From Spelaeicoccus albus (GTDB lineage Bacteria > Actinomycetota > Actinomycetes > Actinomycetales > Brevibacteriaceae): 64,000 bases of DNA. The stretch spans positions 3,854,518 through 3,918,517 of the forward strand of contig NZ_JACBZP010000001.1 of assembly GCF_013409065.1 (NCBI RefSeq), given 5' to 3'. Below the pieces are notes generated by a model that was given only the letters and a program-made list of their open reading frames with translations, had not been told where the DNA came from and made no database searches. The translations under genes and the position numbers were made by a program. Positions within the stretch are counted from its first letter, which is position 1. Each line of letters starts with the position of its first letter. This document shows positions 8,978 to 18,242 of the stretch, piece after piece.

Positions 8978-10276
8978 CTAGCCTTTCGTGTACGGTTCGC
9001 CGGATGCGGCCGGCGGCCGGGATTTGCCGACCAGGCCGGCCACCGCGAAGATCGTCGCCAGGTACGGCGCCATCTGCAAAAACTCGCTCGGCAACGGCGT
9101 GCGCAGGATCCCCAGGATGTTCTGCAGGTTGTCGGCGAAGCCGAACAGCAACGCGGCCGAGAAGGCGCCGACCGGGTTCCACCTGCCGAAGATGACTGCG
9201 GCAAGCGCGATGTACCCCTTGCCGGCAGTCATCTCCTTGTCGAAGGGAATGTTCGATCCGAGGGTGAAGAAGGCGCCGCCGATTCCCGCGACGACCCCGG
9301 ACAGCAGCACGTTGAAATAGCGCGTGCGATTGACCTTGACCCCGAGCGTGTCGGCGGCCTGCGGATGTTCGCCCACGGCGCGCACCCGCAAACCCCACCG
9401 GGTTTTGAACAGCGCGACGTTCAAGACGATCACGACGACGTACATCATGTACACCATCACCGTCTGGTCGAACACGATGGGCCCGATCACCGGGATATCG
9501 CCGAGCAATGGGATCTTGAGGGACCCGAACCCGGTCGGATTGTTGAATTTGTCGCCGTTGTCGGCAAGCACCTGGCTGTACAGAAAGCTCGTCAGCCCGA
9601 GCACCAGCACGTTGACCACAACGCCCACAATGATCTGGTTGACGGCGTATTTGATGGTGAACACGGCAAGCAGCGCCGACACTGCAACGCCCGCCGCGAC
9701 GGCGGCCAGCAGGCCCACCCAGTTGTTGTTCGTGATGGTGGCGACGACCGCGGACAAGAACGCGCCGGCAAGCAGCTGGCCTTCGATGGCGATATTGACC
9801 ACGCCGGACCGTTCGCACAGGATGCCTGCCATCGATCCGAACACGAGGGGCACGGCCAGGATGAGGGAGCCTTGGATCAGCGAGACGAACGAGATCTGTT
9901 TGCCGGCAATTGCCCACACCAGGAAGGCCAATACCCACGCGACGCCGAACACATACGGCAGCACGACGGGCACCGTCTTGTGGCGAATCGTCGCGACAAG
10001 CGAGTATCCGGCGATGACCAGGCACACAATGCCCAGGGCAACGGCCGTCAACTTCGACGGCACGCCGAGCGGGGAGAACTGGAAGAAGTCCGACGACTCG
10101 GACAGCCCGAATGTCGAGTGCTGGTCCCCCGGGCTCGTCAGTCCGAAGAGGATGAGCGCGGCCAGACCGAGGACGGCGTACACGATCGGGGCGCGCAGCG
10201 AGCGGGTCGACTCGGTGCGCGCCGTCTCGCTGAGCGGCGCGTCCGGGGTCGGCTCGGTGACGGTCTCGTTCGTCAT
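8978..10276 (-). CDS. nucleoside ABC transporter permease (second subunit)
   Basis: 432 residues from ATG 10276, which overlaps the stop of the first permease (ATGA). The soluble N-terminus (about 30 residues) is followed by about ten hydrophobic segments. The sequence GSMAGILCERSGVVNIAIEG is the coupling-region hallmark of the branched-chain-type permeases that work with BMP-family binding proteins, and GRWNPVGAF is also typical. It forms the membrane channel with the product of 10273-11508. Its location ahead of cdd and deoA indicates nucleosides as cargo. Confidence 0.9.
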   Translation of the reverse strand: MTNETVTEPTPDAPLSETARTESTRSLRAPIVYAVLGLAALILFGLTSPGDQHSTFGLSESSDFFQFSPLGVPSKLTAVALGIVCLVIAGYSLVATIRHKTVPVVLPYVFGVAWVLAFLVWAIAGKQISFVSLIQGSLILAVPLVFGSMAGILCERSGVVNIAIEGQLLAGAFLSAVVATITNNNWVGLLAAVAAGVAVSALLAVFTIKYAVNQIIVGVVVNVLVLGLTSFLYSQVLADNGDKFNNPTGFGSLKIPLLGDIPVIGPIVFDQTVMVYMMYVVVIVLNVALFKTRWGLRVRAVGEHPQAADTLGVKVNRTRYFNVLLSGVVAGIGGAFFTLGSNIPFDKEMTAGKGYIALAAVIFGRWNPVGAFSAALLFGFADNLQNILGILRTPLPSEFLQMAPYLATIFAVAGLVGKSRPPAASGEPYTKG

Positions 10277-11508
10277 GCCCGTGCCTCCTTCGAAGCTTTG
10301 AGGTGGAAGATGGTGCGCACCAGGGGCGGCGCTGCGATGAACAACACCACGAGGGCCTGCACCACCTGCACGATGTCGATGTCCGTGCCGGTCTGCGCCT
10401 GCATGACGACGCCGCCGGCCTTCAAAGCACCGAACAGCAGCCCGGCCAGCACCGTGCCGACCGGTTTGGACCTGCCGAGCAGCGCGACCGTGATGGCATC
10501 GAACCCGATCGACCCGGAGATTCCGGTCGTCAGGGTCTGCTGGGTGCCGAGGACCTCGGTGGCACCGGCCAGCCCCGCCAGCGCACCCGCGATCATCATC
10601 ACCGAAATGTAGCTGCGTTCGACGCTCATGCCGGCAGTACGAGCGGCCGCCGGGTTGAAGCCGACGGCGCGGTAGGTGAAGCCGACGGTCGACTTGTTCA
10701 GCAGCCACCAGACAATCGCGGCGGCCACGAGCGCCAAGACGATCCCGAAGTTCGTCAAATGCGGCGACGACTGGCCGAAGAACCGGTAGAGCAGCGCGTT
10801 CGGCTCGATGATCCGGCCGATCGGGTCGGTGCGTCCGGGCCTGCGGAACACGCTTGTCGTCAGCAGGTAGGCCACAAGGAACAATGCGACGTTGTTGAGC
10901 ATGATCGTGACGATCACCTCGTGCGCGCCGGTCTTGGCTTTCAGATATCCGGCGATCCCCGCCCAGAGAGCACCGCCGACCAGGCCGGCGATCACCGCCA
11001 CGCCGACCTGCACGACCGGCGGCATGTGAAGGTTGCCGCCAATATAAGCAGCAAAGACGGCGCCCAGGATGATCTGGCCTTGCGCGCCGATATTGAACAG
11101 TCCGGCCTGGAACGCCAACGCCACGCCGAGCCCCGCGGCGATCAGCGGTGTGGCGTACGTGAGCGTGTCGGCCAGCGGTTCCAGGGCACGCAGCACCGTA
11201 TAGTCGCTGAAGTTGATGACTGAACCCTGGAACAGTGCCGCGTACGCGCCGCCGACGGAGTCGCCGATGGCCGCGAACGTGTCCCCCGGCCTGGCGAAGA
11301 AGTATTTCGCCGCCGCCGTCACGTCGTCGTCGGACGCCGCGATGAGCACCGCGCCGATGGCCAGGGCAAGCACTATCGACAACAGCGTCAGGGTGGCCGA
11401 GCCGCCCTTCAGCTCCCGCAGGAAGGTGGCACCGAAGGTGTTCTTGTCGGTCTTCCGCGCCGTCTCGGTCTTCTTGTCCGGCGCGTCGTCGGTTTTCTGA
11501 TCGTTCAC
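10273..11508 (-). CDS. nucleoside ABC transporter permease (first subunit)
   Basis: 411 residues from GTG 11508, which overlaps the ATPase stop (GTGA). A charged N-terminal tail (KKTETARKTDK) of about 30 residues is followed by a first helix near 40-60 and a further eight to nine hydrophobic segments. The coupling motif FQAGLFNIGAQGQIILGA and GFNPAAARTAGM are typical of this permease class (NupB/YufP-like). It pairs with the second permease and the double ATPase. Confidence 0.9.
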   Translation of the reverse strand: MNDQKTDDAPDKKTETARKTDKNTFGATFLRELKGGSATLTLLSIVLALAIGAVLIAASDDDVTAAAKYFFARPGDTFAAIGDSVGGAYAALFQGSVINFSDYTVLRALEPLADTLTYATPLIAAGLGVALAFQAGLFNIGAQGQIILGAVFAAYIGGNLHMPPVVQVGVAVIAGLVGGALWAGIAGYLKAKTGAHEVIVTIMLNNVALFLVAYLLTTSVFRRPGRTDPIGRIIEPNALLYRFFGQSSPHLTNFGIVLALVAAAIVWWLLNKSTVGFTYRAVGFNPAAARTAGMSVERSYISVMMIAGALAGLAGATEVLGTQQTLTTGISGSIGFDAITVALLGRSKPVGTVLAGLLFGALKAGGVVMQAQTGTDIDIVQVVQALVVLFIAAPPLVRTIFHLKASKEARA

Positions 11509-13079
11509 AGCACACCTCCGCCGATCTCGTCGGCCGATGTGGACGTCGCCGGGCGGTTCCGCACGCTTTCCTCGGCCTGTTCGACGCTGGCGCCGGCCAT
11601 CATCAGGCCGAGAACGTCGCGATCGACGTCACCATTGACGATGCCGACGATCTTGCCGCGGTACATGACGGCGATCCGGTCGGCCAGCGCGAGCACTTCA
11701 TCCAGCTCCGTCGACACGATCACGACGGGCGTGCCGCGGTCGCGTTCGGCAATCAGGCGCTTGTGCAAGAATTCGATCGATCCGACGTCGACACCGCGGG
11801 TCGGCTGCGAGGCAAGGAACAGTTTCAACGAGCGTGACAGCTCACGGGCCATCACGACTTTTTGCTGATTACCGCCCGAGAGTTGACCGGCCGAAGCGTT
11901 CGGTCCGGGCGCGCGAATGTCGAATTCCTTGATCCGCTCGCCCGCGTTCGCTGCGACCTTCTTCCCCTTCAAGGCGATCCCGGACGCGAATTCGGGAGTG
12001 CGGATGCGATCCAGCACGAGATTGTCCGCAATCGACATCTGACCGACGAGGCCGTCCTCGCTGCGGTCCTCCGGCACGAAACCGACGCCGGATGCCAGCA
12101 CCTTGGCCGGTGACAGGCCGAGCAGCTCCTTGCCGTCGAGCACGATCGACCCGCGGTGATGCGAACGCAGCCCCAGAATGGCTTCGCTCAGTTCGGTCTG
12201 CCCGTTACCCTGGACGCCGGCGACCGCCAGGATCTCGCCGCCGCGCACGGACATGCTCAAATCGTCGACGACGACGGTGCCCGAGTCGTCGACGATGGTG
12301 AGCCCTTTAACGGTGAATTCTCCGGGACGCACTTCGGGGGCGTTCTTTGACACGCGCAAGCTCACCGACCTGCCCACCATCATGGCGGCCAGCGCCGCTT
12401 CGTCCTCATCGGCGTCGGCTTGTCCGACCACTGCGCCGAGCCGGATCACCGTGATCGTGTGGGCGATGGCACGCACTTCTCGCAGCTTGTGCGTGATGAA
12501 CACGATGGACGTGCCGGAGTCGGCAAGCTGACGCATGATGTCGATGAGCTCGTCGGTTTCCTGCGGCGTGAGTACGGCCGTCGGCTCGTCGAGGATGAGC
12601 ACCCGGGCGTCGCGAACGAGCGCCTTGATGATCTCGACGCGCTGCTGAACGCCGACGGGCAGATCTTCGATGAGGGCATCCGGATCGACGTTGAAGTTGT
12701 ACCTGTCGGAGATCTCCCGGACCTTCTTCCGGGCGGCGGCCAGGTCGAGAAACCCGCCACCCCTGACCGGCTCGTTGCCCAAGATGACGTTCTCGGCAAC
12801 GGTGAACACGGGTATGAGCATGAAGTGCTGGTGCACCATGCCGATCCCGGCGGCCATGGCATCGCCGGGCCCGCCGAACGACACGGGCTTGCCGTCGACG
12901 AGGATCTGCCCGCCGTCCGGCTGGTACAGGCCGTACAGCACGTTCATCAGCGTCGATTTGCCGGCGCCGTTTTCGCCGAGCAGGCAGTGGATCTCGCCGG
13001 GCTCCACAGTCACGTCGATGTGATCGTTGGCCACCAGGCTGCCAAAACGTTTGGTGATGCCCTTGAGTTCGAGTTTCAT
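11505..13079 (-). CDS. nucleoside ABC transporter ATPase, two fused domains
   Basis: 524 residues with two ABC domains in one chain. Domain 1 (about 1-235) has Walker A GENGAGKST, the Q-loop segment GMVHQHF, a degenerate signature LPVGVQQRVEI and Walker B VLILDEPTAVL. Domain 2 (about 255-510) has an altered P-loop (VQGNGQTEL), a canonical signature LSGGNQQKV and ASQPTRGVD in place of Walker B. This asymmetry is normal for the RbsA/YufO family, so only one site is expected to hydrolyse ATP efficiently. The C-terminal 25 residues are low-complexity. It follows the binding-protein gene after a hairpin. Confidence 0.93.
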   Translation of the reverse strand: MKLELKGITKRFGSLVANDHIDVTVEPGEIHCLLGENGAGKSTLMNVLYGLYQPDGGQILVDGKPVSFGGPGDAMAAGIGMVHQHFMLIPVFTVAENVILGNEPVRGGGFLDLAAARKKVREISDRYNFNVDPDALIEDLPVGVQQRVEIIKALVRDARVLILDEPTAVLTPQETDELIDIMRQLADSGTSIVFITHKLREVRAIAHTITVIRLGAVVGQADADEDEAALAAMMVGRSVSLRVSKNAPEVRPGEFTVKGLTIVDDSGTVVVDDLSMSVRGGEILAVAGVQGNGQTELSEAILGLRSHHRGSIVLDGKELLGLSPAKVLASGVGFVPEDRSEDGLVGQMSIADNLVLDRIRTPEFASGIALKGKKVAANAGERIKEFDIRAPGPNASAGQLSGGNQQKVVMARELSRSLKLFLASQPTRGVDVGSIEFLHKRLIAERDRGTPVVIVSTELDEVLALADRIAVMYRGKIVGIVNGDVDRDVLGLMMAGASVEQAEESVRNRPATSTSADEIGGGVL

Positions 13080-13136
13080 GCCGCTGTCACACGCTTCAAG
13101 TCGCGCGTCATAGTGAGTTCTTTCTTTCGTGACGTC

Positions 13137-13175
13137 GGTGCGGCCGGGGAGGCCGTTGCCCTCCCCGGCCGCACC
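13137..13175 (-). terminator. hairpin between binding protein and ABC ATPase genes
   Basis: A 16-bp perfect GC-rich stem (arms 13137-13152 and 13160-13175, 7-nt loop) lies just after the BMP gene stop. There is no U-tract, so it more likely lowers read-through or protects the 3' end, giving more binding protein than transporter, than acts as a full terminator. Confidence 0.7.
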
Positions 13176-13182
13176 GGGTCGA

Positions 13183-14262
13183 TCAGGACTTCGGAGTCGA
13201 AGGCGAGGTGACCTTCAACGAGCCGTCCTCGATCTTCTTTGTCAACGACTTGATCTCGCTCTTCGTCTCCGAGCTGATCTTGCTCGACCAATCGTGGTAC
13301 GGAGCCAGTCCGACGCCGCCGTTCTTCAGCGTGCCGACGTACGGCTCATTGCTGAACTTGCCGTTGGCCGTGGCCTTCAGCACGGACTCGACGGAGTTGC
13401 CGATCTGCTTTTCCACGCTGGTGATCAACAGCGGGCGGTACTTCTTGTCCAGTGACTTGTATCCGTCGGAATCGACCCACATGAGGTGGGTCCCCTTGTG
13501 GGCCAGCGCCGCAGCTGCCGCTCCGGCCCCGACCGGCCCGGCCACCGGCAGGATCACGTCGGCGCCCTGACTGATCAGGTTCTTCGTCACGGTCTTGCCC
13601 TTGGACGCATCGGTGAAGTCGCCGGTGAACGTGCCGTCCTGCTTCTTGACGTTCCAGCCGATGGTCTTGACGTTCTTGTGCTTGGCCTTGTTGTAGTAAT
13701 TGACGCCCTTGACGAAGCCGTCCATGTAAATCGTCACGGACGGGATCTTCTGGCCGCCGAACGTTCCGACAGTGCCCGTTTTGGATTCGGCCGCGGCCAG
13801 GTATCCGCCGAGGAACGCGGCCTGCACCGTGTCGAATTCGATGGGCTTGACGTTCTTCAACGGCGTCTTCAGCGTTGTGTCGATCAGCGCGAATTTGCTC
13901 TTCGGATTGGCTTTGGCTGCCTTTTCGGTGGCACTGGCCAGCAGGTAGCCGACGGTGACGGTCAAGTCGCAGCCCTGGTTGACCATTTGCGTCACGTTCG
14001 GCGTGAAGTCGGCCTCGGAGTTCGATTCCGCGGTCTTCGTCTTCGTCACGATGCCGTCCTTCTTGGACTGCATCAGGCCGTCGTAACCGGCCTGGTTGAA
14101 GGACTGGTCGTTGAAGCCGCCCGAGTCGGACACCATGCATCCGAGGAAGTCGTTGCCGCCGCCGGCCTCTTTGCCGCTCGATTTATCGGGGGCCTCGCCG
14201 CACGCCGTCAGCATCATTGCCACCGACGCGAGAATGGCGACCGCCCTCACTTGTTTTTTCAC
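13183..14262 (-). CDS. BMP-family nucleoside-binding lipoprotein
   Basis: 359 residues from GTG 14262, chosen because GGAGGA lies about 10 nt upstream and because it gives a clean lipoprotein signal: a KKQVR n-region, a hydrophobic run and the lipobox LTAC with C21. The mature protein has the BMP (PnrA-like) fold sequence: MVSDSGGFNDQSFNQAGYDG near the start, VGYLLASATEKAAKANP, and a VDSDGYK segment. It would be anchored outside the membrane and deliver nucleosides to the downstream ABC transporter. It is the first gene of the salvage operon, and the 14263-14483 gap must hold its promoter. Confidence 0.92.
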   Translation of the reverse strand: MKKQVRAVAILASVAMMLTACGEAPDKSSGKEAGGGNDFLGCMVSDSGGFNDQSFNQAGYDGLMQSKKDGIVTKTKTAESNSEADFTPNVTQMVNQGCDLTVTVGYLLASATEKAAKANPKSKFALIDTTLKTPLKNVKPIEFDTVQAAFLGGYLAAAESKTGTVGTFGGQKIPSVTIYMDGFVKGVNYYNKAKHKNVKTIGWNVKKQDGTFTGDFTDASKGKTVTKNLISQGADVILPVAGPVGAGAAAAALAHKGTHLMWVDSDGYKSLDKKYRPLLITSVEKQIGNSVESVLKATANGKFSNEPYVGTLKNGGVGLAPYHDWSSKISSETKSEIKSLTKKIEDGSLKVTSPSTPKS

Positions 14263-14483
14263 AGTTCGTTGTCCTCCAGAAGTTTGCCTTCGCTCAGGCA
14301 ACGCGAGAGGCAAGGATGTGTATGAAGCGCGGCCCAATCTATCGTAGTTCCGCAAGGAGTGGATACCTCCGTGGCGAAATCGTGATGTTCGGCGGTCCCT
14401 CCCGCAAAACGCGGCGCGCCGTATAGCCCGCGCCGTCATGACGGGGCGTTCCTGGCGCGGCGACGCGTTTTGCGGCCCGGTGG

Positions 14484-15695
14484 CTACTGCAGGGCGCTCA
14501 GCGCGGCGGCCGTGAGCGTGCGGATGCCGAATTCGAGGGTGCGCTCGTCGGCGTCGAAGTCGCCCTGATGGATGTCGAAGGTGCGCCCGCCCGGCGTCCG
14601 GGTTCCCAGTCGGGCCATGGCGCCGGGCACGCGCGTCAGGTACCAGGCGAAGTCCTCGCCGCCCATCGACTGCGGCGTCAATTGCACGCTGCCGGCGCCG
14701 AGTTCGGAGCGGGCCGCGTTTTCCAACAGCGTCGCTTCGTCCTCCGTGTTCACGACCGGCGGGACGCCGCGTTTATGGTCGAGTTCGACCTCGACGCCGT
14801 ACGGCCCGGCCACCTGCTCGACGATCTGCGGCAACAGTTCGGCAGCCTGATGCCAGCCGTCCACATCGAGACAACGCAGTGTGCCGGAGATGCTCCCGAT
14901 GCCGGGGACGACGTTCGGCGCCACCCCCGAGCTGATCATCCCCCACACGAGCGAGACTGCATGCCGGGCGTCAATGCGGCGTTGCAGCACGGACGGCACT
15001 TGCGAGGCCACCTGCGCCAGCGCGTAGACGAGGTCCTGGGTCAAATGCGGCCGGGACGTGTGGCCCCCGGTACCGCGCAGGACGACGCGCACCGTGTCCC
15101 CGGCCGCAGTGATGGCGCCGATCCGGCAGCCGATGCGGCCGACGTCCACGTTCGGATCGCAATGCAGCGCAAGCGCGCGCGGCACGCCGTCCAGCGTTCC
15201 TTGTTCGATCACGCCGAGCGCACCGCCCGGCGTGACCTCTTCGGCGGGCTGGAAAATGAATCGCACGCGGCCGCCGAGGTCGCCCGCGCGCTTGCGGATG
15301 TCCTCGAGGAGCAAAGCGCTGCCCAGCACGGACGTCGTGTGGTAGTCATGACCGCACGCATGCGAGACGCCCGGATTGGTCGAACGGAAGCGTTCACCGG
15401 TCAGGTCCTGCAGCGGCAGCGCGTCGATGTCTCCGCGGATCGCAAGGACGATCGGCCCGTCGCCGACGTCCACGAAAGCGCCGGTGCCCTTCAGCGCGAC
15501 GGGGTCCAGACCGGCGGTTTCCAGAGCCTCGACGACCCTTGCCGTGGTGCGATGTTCGGAGTTGGACAATTCGGGGTGACGGTGCAGATCCCTGCGGAAG
15601 TCCAGCAATTCGGCGTGTCGGGGCGCGAGGACATCGGCGATCTTGGGCAATTGCGGCCGTGCGGCGGCCGTGGTGCCGGCGGACTGTGCGCTCAC
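14484..15695 (-). CDS. M20-family metal-dependent amidohydrolase
   Basis: 403 residues from GTG 15695. It has the M20D (IAA-amino acid hydrolase/carboxypeptidase-like) pattern: RRDLHRHPELSNSE near residue 35, GDIDALP, the metal-binding HACGHDYHTT, QPAEE with the catalytic Glu, the HTSRPH dimerisation-domain loop and MGGEDFAWY near the C-terminus. It should hydrolyse an N-acyl or peptide amide bond in the cytoplasm; the substrate is unknown. It is a separate unit: a 221-nt gap separates it from the BMP gene and a REP-like palindrome lies upstream. Confidence 0.9.
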   Translation of the reverse strand: MSAQSAGTTAAARPQLPKIADVLAPRHAELLDFRRDLHRHPELSNSEHRTTARVVEALETAGLDPVALKGTGAFVDVGDGPIVLAIRGDIDALPLQDLTGERFRSTNPGVSHACGHDYHTTSVLGSALLLEDIRKRAGDLGGRVRFIFQPAEEVTPGGALGVIEQGTLDGVPRALALHCDPNVDVGRIGCRIGAITAAGDTVRVVLRGTGGHTSRPHLTQDLVYALAQVASQVPSVLQRRIDARHAVSLVWGMISSGVAPNVVPGIGSISGTLRCLDVDGWHQAAELLPQIVEQVAGPYGVEVELDHKRGVPPVVNTEDEATLLENAARSELGAGSVQLTPQSMGGEDFAWYLTRVPGAMARLGTRTPGGRTFDIHQGDFDADERTLEFGIRTLTAAALSALQ

Positions 15696-15781
15696 GACCT
15701 CAGATTACGATACGTTGCGGCCGTCGCGGCAGCGCATGTCACATTTCGACATCCTGGGCCAGTGCTCCGCCGCCCCGCCCT

Positions 15782-15875
15782 CGCCGAGTGGTGGCGAATG
15801 GCTGCGAAATCGGCGATTTCGCAGCCATTCGCCACCACTCGGCGGAAGGGGAGAGCCATTCGCCACCACTCGGCG
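15782..15875. repeat. REP-like palindrome with an extra half-site
   Basis: 15782-15844 is a perfect palindrome with 31-nt arms around one central base (15813). It is followed at 15854-15875 by a lone copy of the outer 22 nt of the right arm. The outer half begins CGCCGAGTGGTGGCGAAT, and the inner part is GCGAAATCG and its complement. It lies between the amidohydrolase start and the end of the mannose-1-phosphate guanylyltransferase gene. Related copies are at 28869 and 49425. Confidence 0.9.
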
Positions 15876-15954
15876 ACGCGGTTCCAGGGCGACGGGCGAG
15901 TTCGGCGGATTGAGGCCGGGCGGGACGGCGGATTGAGGCCGGGCGGGACGGCGG

Positions 15955-17112
15955 TCAGAGCAGATCCGTGCGCCCTTGAGCTTTGAGTTCTTCGACGATG
16001 TCCTTCACCGACTGCGCCCGGGCACGAGTGGTGACGAGGAGTGCATCGGGCGTGTCGACGACGACGACGTCCTCGACACCGACCAGCGCCACCAGCCGTT
16101 TTTGGTCCGACACCACGACGCCGGACGCGTCCGTCGACACCACCTCGGCCCCTTCGCCGACGACGGTGACCGCGCTGGCCTCGCCCGGAACCGGCTGGCG
16201 CAGCCGGGATACCGACGCGAAATCTCCCACGTCGTCCCACCCGAAGTCGCCCGGGACCACGGCCACGGCACCCGCGGCAGCCGCAGGCTCGGCCACCGCG
16301 TAGTCGATGGCGATTTTCGGAAGGCCGGGCCACACGCGGGCCAACACGTCGTCCCATGCCTCGGTGCCCCAGGCGCCGGCGATCTCCTCGAGTCCGGCGT
16401 AGAGGTCGGGTTGGCTGACCTCCAGCTGGCCCAGCAATGCGTCGGCGCGAGCCACGAACATGCCGGCATTCCAGCGGTAGCGTCCGGTGGTCATGTATTG
16501 CCGGGCCGTATCGGCGTCCGGCTTTTCGACGAACGCCCTTGCTCGCCGGGCGAACGGTGCGCCCGGGCGGCCCAGCAGATCGCCCACCTCGATATAGCCG
16601 TACCCGGTGGCCGGCTGCGTCGGCGTGATCCCGACGGTGACGATATCGCCGTCCACTGCCGCATCGAGCGCTTGTTGGACGACGTCGCGGAAGCCGTACG
16701 GATTGGTGATCGAGTGGTCGGCGTGGAACGAACCGACTATGGCGTCGGGATCGGATTGCACAATGACGAAAGCGGCCAGGCAAATCGCCGCAGCCGATTC
16801 CTTCGGCTCGGGCTCGGCCAGCAGATGGCGGGCCGGCAGATCCGGCAGCTGACGCCGGACGGCGTCGGCGTGGGCGTGTCCGGTGACCACGATGATGCGG
16901 TCGGCATCGACGAGAGGCTCCACCCTGTCCCACGTGGCTTGCAGCAGCGACCTGCCGGTGCCCAAGAGGTCGTGCAGGAACTTCGGCGATCCGGCCCGGC
17001 TCCGCGGCCAGAGCCGCGTGCCCGAGCCGCCGGCCGGGATGATTGCGTGGAAATGCGCCAGCGCCGGATGTTGACGCCACGATGACATTTGCTCACTCAA
17101 TTGGTCGGTCAT
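15955..17112 (-). CDS. manC: mannose-1-phosphate guanylyltransferase
   Basis: 385 residues from ATG 17112. It makes GDP-mannose from mannose-1-phosphate and GTP, feeding glycan and mannolipid synthesis. The nucleotidyltransferase signature AGGSGTRLWPRSR with the following SPKF is complete at residues 27-45; VGSFHADHSI, the FVEKPD motif and NAGMFV are also present. The length matches the stand-alone bacterial enzyme with a short C-terminal beta-helix region; the isomerase domain of bifunctional enzymes is absent. It is divergent from sdhC with a 287-nt gap. The mannosyl donor could be used by glycosyltransferases elsewhere; no mannosyltransferase adjoins it. Confidence 0.88.
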   Translation of the reverse strand: MTDQLSEQMSSWRQHPALAHFHAIIPAGGSGTRLWPRSRAGSPKFLHDLLGTGRSLLQATWDRVEPLVDADRIIVVTGHAHADAVRRQLPDLPARHLLAEPEPKESAAAICLAAFVIVQSDPDAIVGSFHADHSITNPYGFRDVVQQALDAAVDGDIVTVGITPTQPATGYGYIEVGDLLGRPGAPFARRARAFVEKPDADTARQYMTTGRYRWNAGMFVARADALLGQLEVSQPDLYAGLEEIAGAWGTEAWDDVLARVWPGLPKIAIDYAVAEPAAAAGAVAVVPGDFGWDDVGDFASVSRLRQPVPGEASAVTVVGEGAEVVSTDASGVVVSDQKRLVALVGVEDVVVVDTPDALLVTTRARAQSVKDIVEELKAQGRTDLL

Positions 17113-17399
17113 GGCACCTCACCCTAGTCCAGCTTTCGCGCCGGATGCGCCCTTTCACCCGGCGAATTCACCCTATTTACGCAAAGTTTTCATCCCGAAA
17201 ATCGGCCGCCATCTGCACGGATAAGCCGATTGCCAGGAAATACGCAAGAATCGATGAGATTTTCCACACCTGGGCCATGCCGGTGGTCGGAACGGTCCGT
17301 TCGGTCATTACAGTGGATAGGTAAGACGTCGCAGGCGCCGGGAAAGTTCCCGGCCGTTCGCGGCATGGTGGCTGAAATGATTTCGATGGAGGAAGGTCC

Positions 17400-17777
17400 G
17401 TGCCGAAAGCATCGACGGGCACTCTCTACCGGGGCCATGAGGGAATGTGGTCATGGGTTGCTCATCGAGTAACCGGTGTCGGAATTTTCTTCTTCCTCTT
17501 GGTTCACGTGTTAGATACTTCGCTTGTTCGCGTATCGCCCGAGGCGTACAACGCCGTAATTGGAACGTACAAGACGCCGATCATGGGACTGGGTGAATGC
17601 GCGCTGGTCGCGGCCATCGTGTTCCATGCGTTCAACGGCCTGCGCATTATCGCCGTTGACTTTTGGAAGGGTGCGACGAAACACCAGCGGCTGTTGCTCT
17701 GGATCGTCTTGGCACTGTGGGTCGTGACGATGGCGGGCTTCCTGCCGCGTCAGCTGATGAACGTGTTCGGGGGTTAG
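17400..17777 (+). CDS. sdhC: succinate dehydrogenase cytochrome b556 subunit
   Basis: 125 residues from GTG 17400, 5 nt after GGAGGAAGG. Three membrane helices (about 23-43, 60-82, 98-118) and the N-terminal TLYRGHEGMWSW followed by HRVTG are typical. The His in VFHAFNGLRI is the likely haem ligand. First gene of sdhCDAB. The 287-nt upstream gap shared with manC is comparatively AT-rich and should hold the promoter, which I cannot place with confidence. Confidence 0.93.
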   Translation: MPKASTGTLYRGHEGMWSWVAHRVTGVGIFFFLLVHVLDTSLVRVSPEAYNAVIGTYKTPIMGLGECALVAAIVFHAFNGLRIIAVDFWKGATKHQRLLLWIVLALWVVTMAGFLPRQLMNVFGG

Positions 17778-17781
17778 GGTC

Positions 17782-18234
17782 ATGAGCGCACCAGTTATCG
17801 CCACGCCGCGCAGCGGGTACGACAGGCACAAGTCCACGCGCAACAAATTCGAAATGCTCGCCTGGGTCTTCATGCGCCTGTCCGGCGTCGTCCTCGTCGT
17901 GCTGATCTTCGGCCACCTCTACGTCAACCTGATGGTCGGCAAGGGCGTCCATGCCATCGACTTCGGATTCGTCGCCGGCAAGTGGGCCAACCCGTTCTGG
18001 CAGATCTGGGATCTGTTGATGCTGTGGCTGGCCATGCTGCACGGCACCAACGGCATCCGCACCATCATCAACGACTACGCCGAGCGGGACACGGCACGGC
18101 TTTGGCTCAAGGGATTCTTGTACTTGGCCGCCATGATCATCGTGGTGCTCGGCACCCTGGTGATCTTCACGTTCAGCCCCTGCCCGCACGGCGCCGCGGC
18201 TGATCTGCTCCCCTCGATCTGCCAGGCGCACTAG
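17782..18234 (+). CDS. sdhD: succinate dehydrogenase membrane anchor subunit
   Basis: 150 residues, three membrane helices (about 28-52, 70-95, 110-135). FGHLYVN in helix 1 and [14 protein letters not shown] in helix 2 carry the His and quinone-site residues expected of the anchor. It starts 4 nt after sdhC and ends 8 nt before sdhA. Confidence 0.92.
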   Translation: MSAPVIATPRSGYDRHKSTRNKFEMLAWVFMRLSGVVLVVLIFGHLYVNLMVGKGVHAIDFGFVAGKWANPFWQIWDLLMLWLAMLHGTNGIRTIINDYAERDTARLWLKGFLYLAAMIIVVLGTLVIFTFSPCPHGAAADLLPSICQAH

Positions 18235-18242
18235 GAGATTCA

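Noticed and set aside
14263-14439. N-terminal extension of the BMP protein
   Set aside because: It would bury the lipoprotein signal; GTG 14262 has GGAGGA upstream and gives a proper lipobox.
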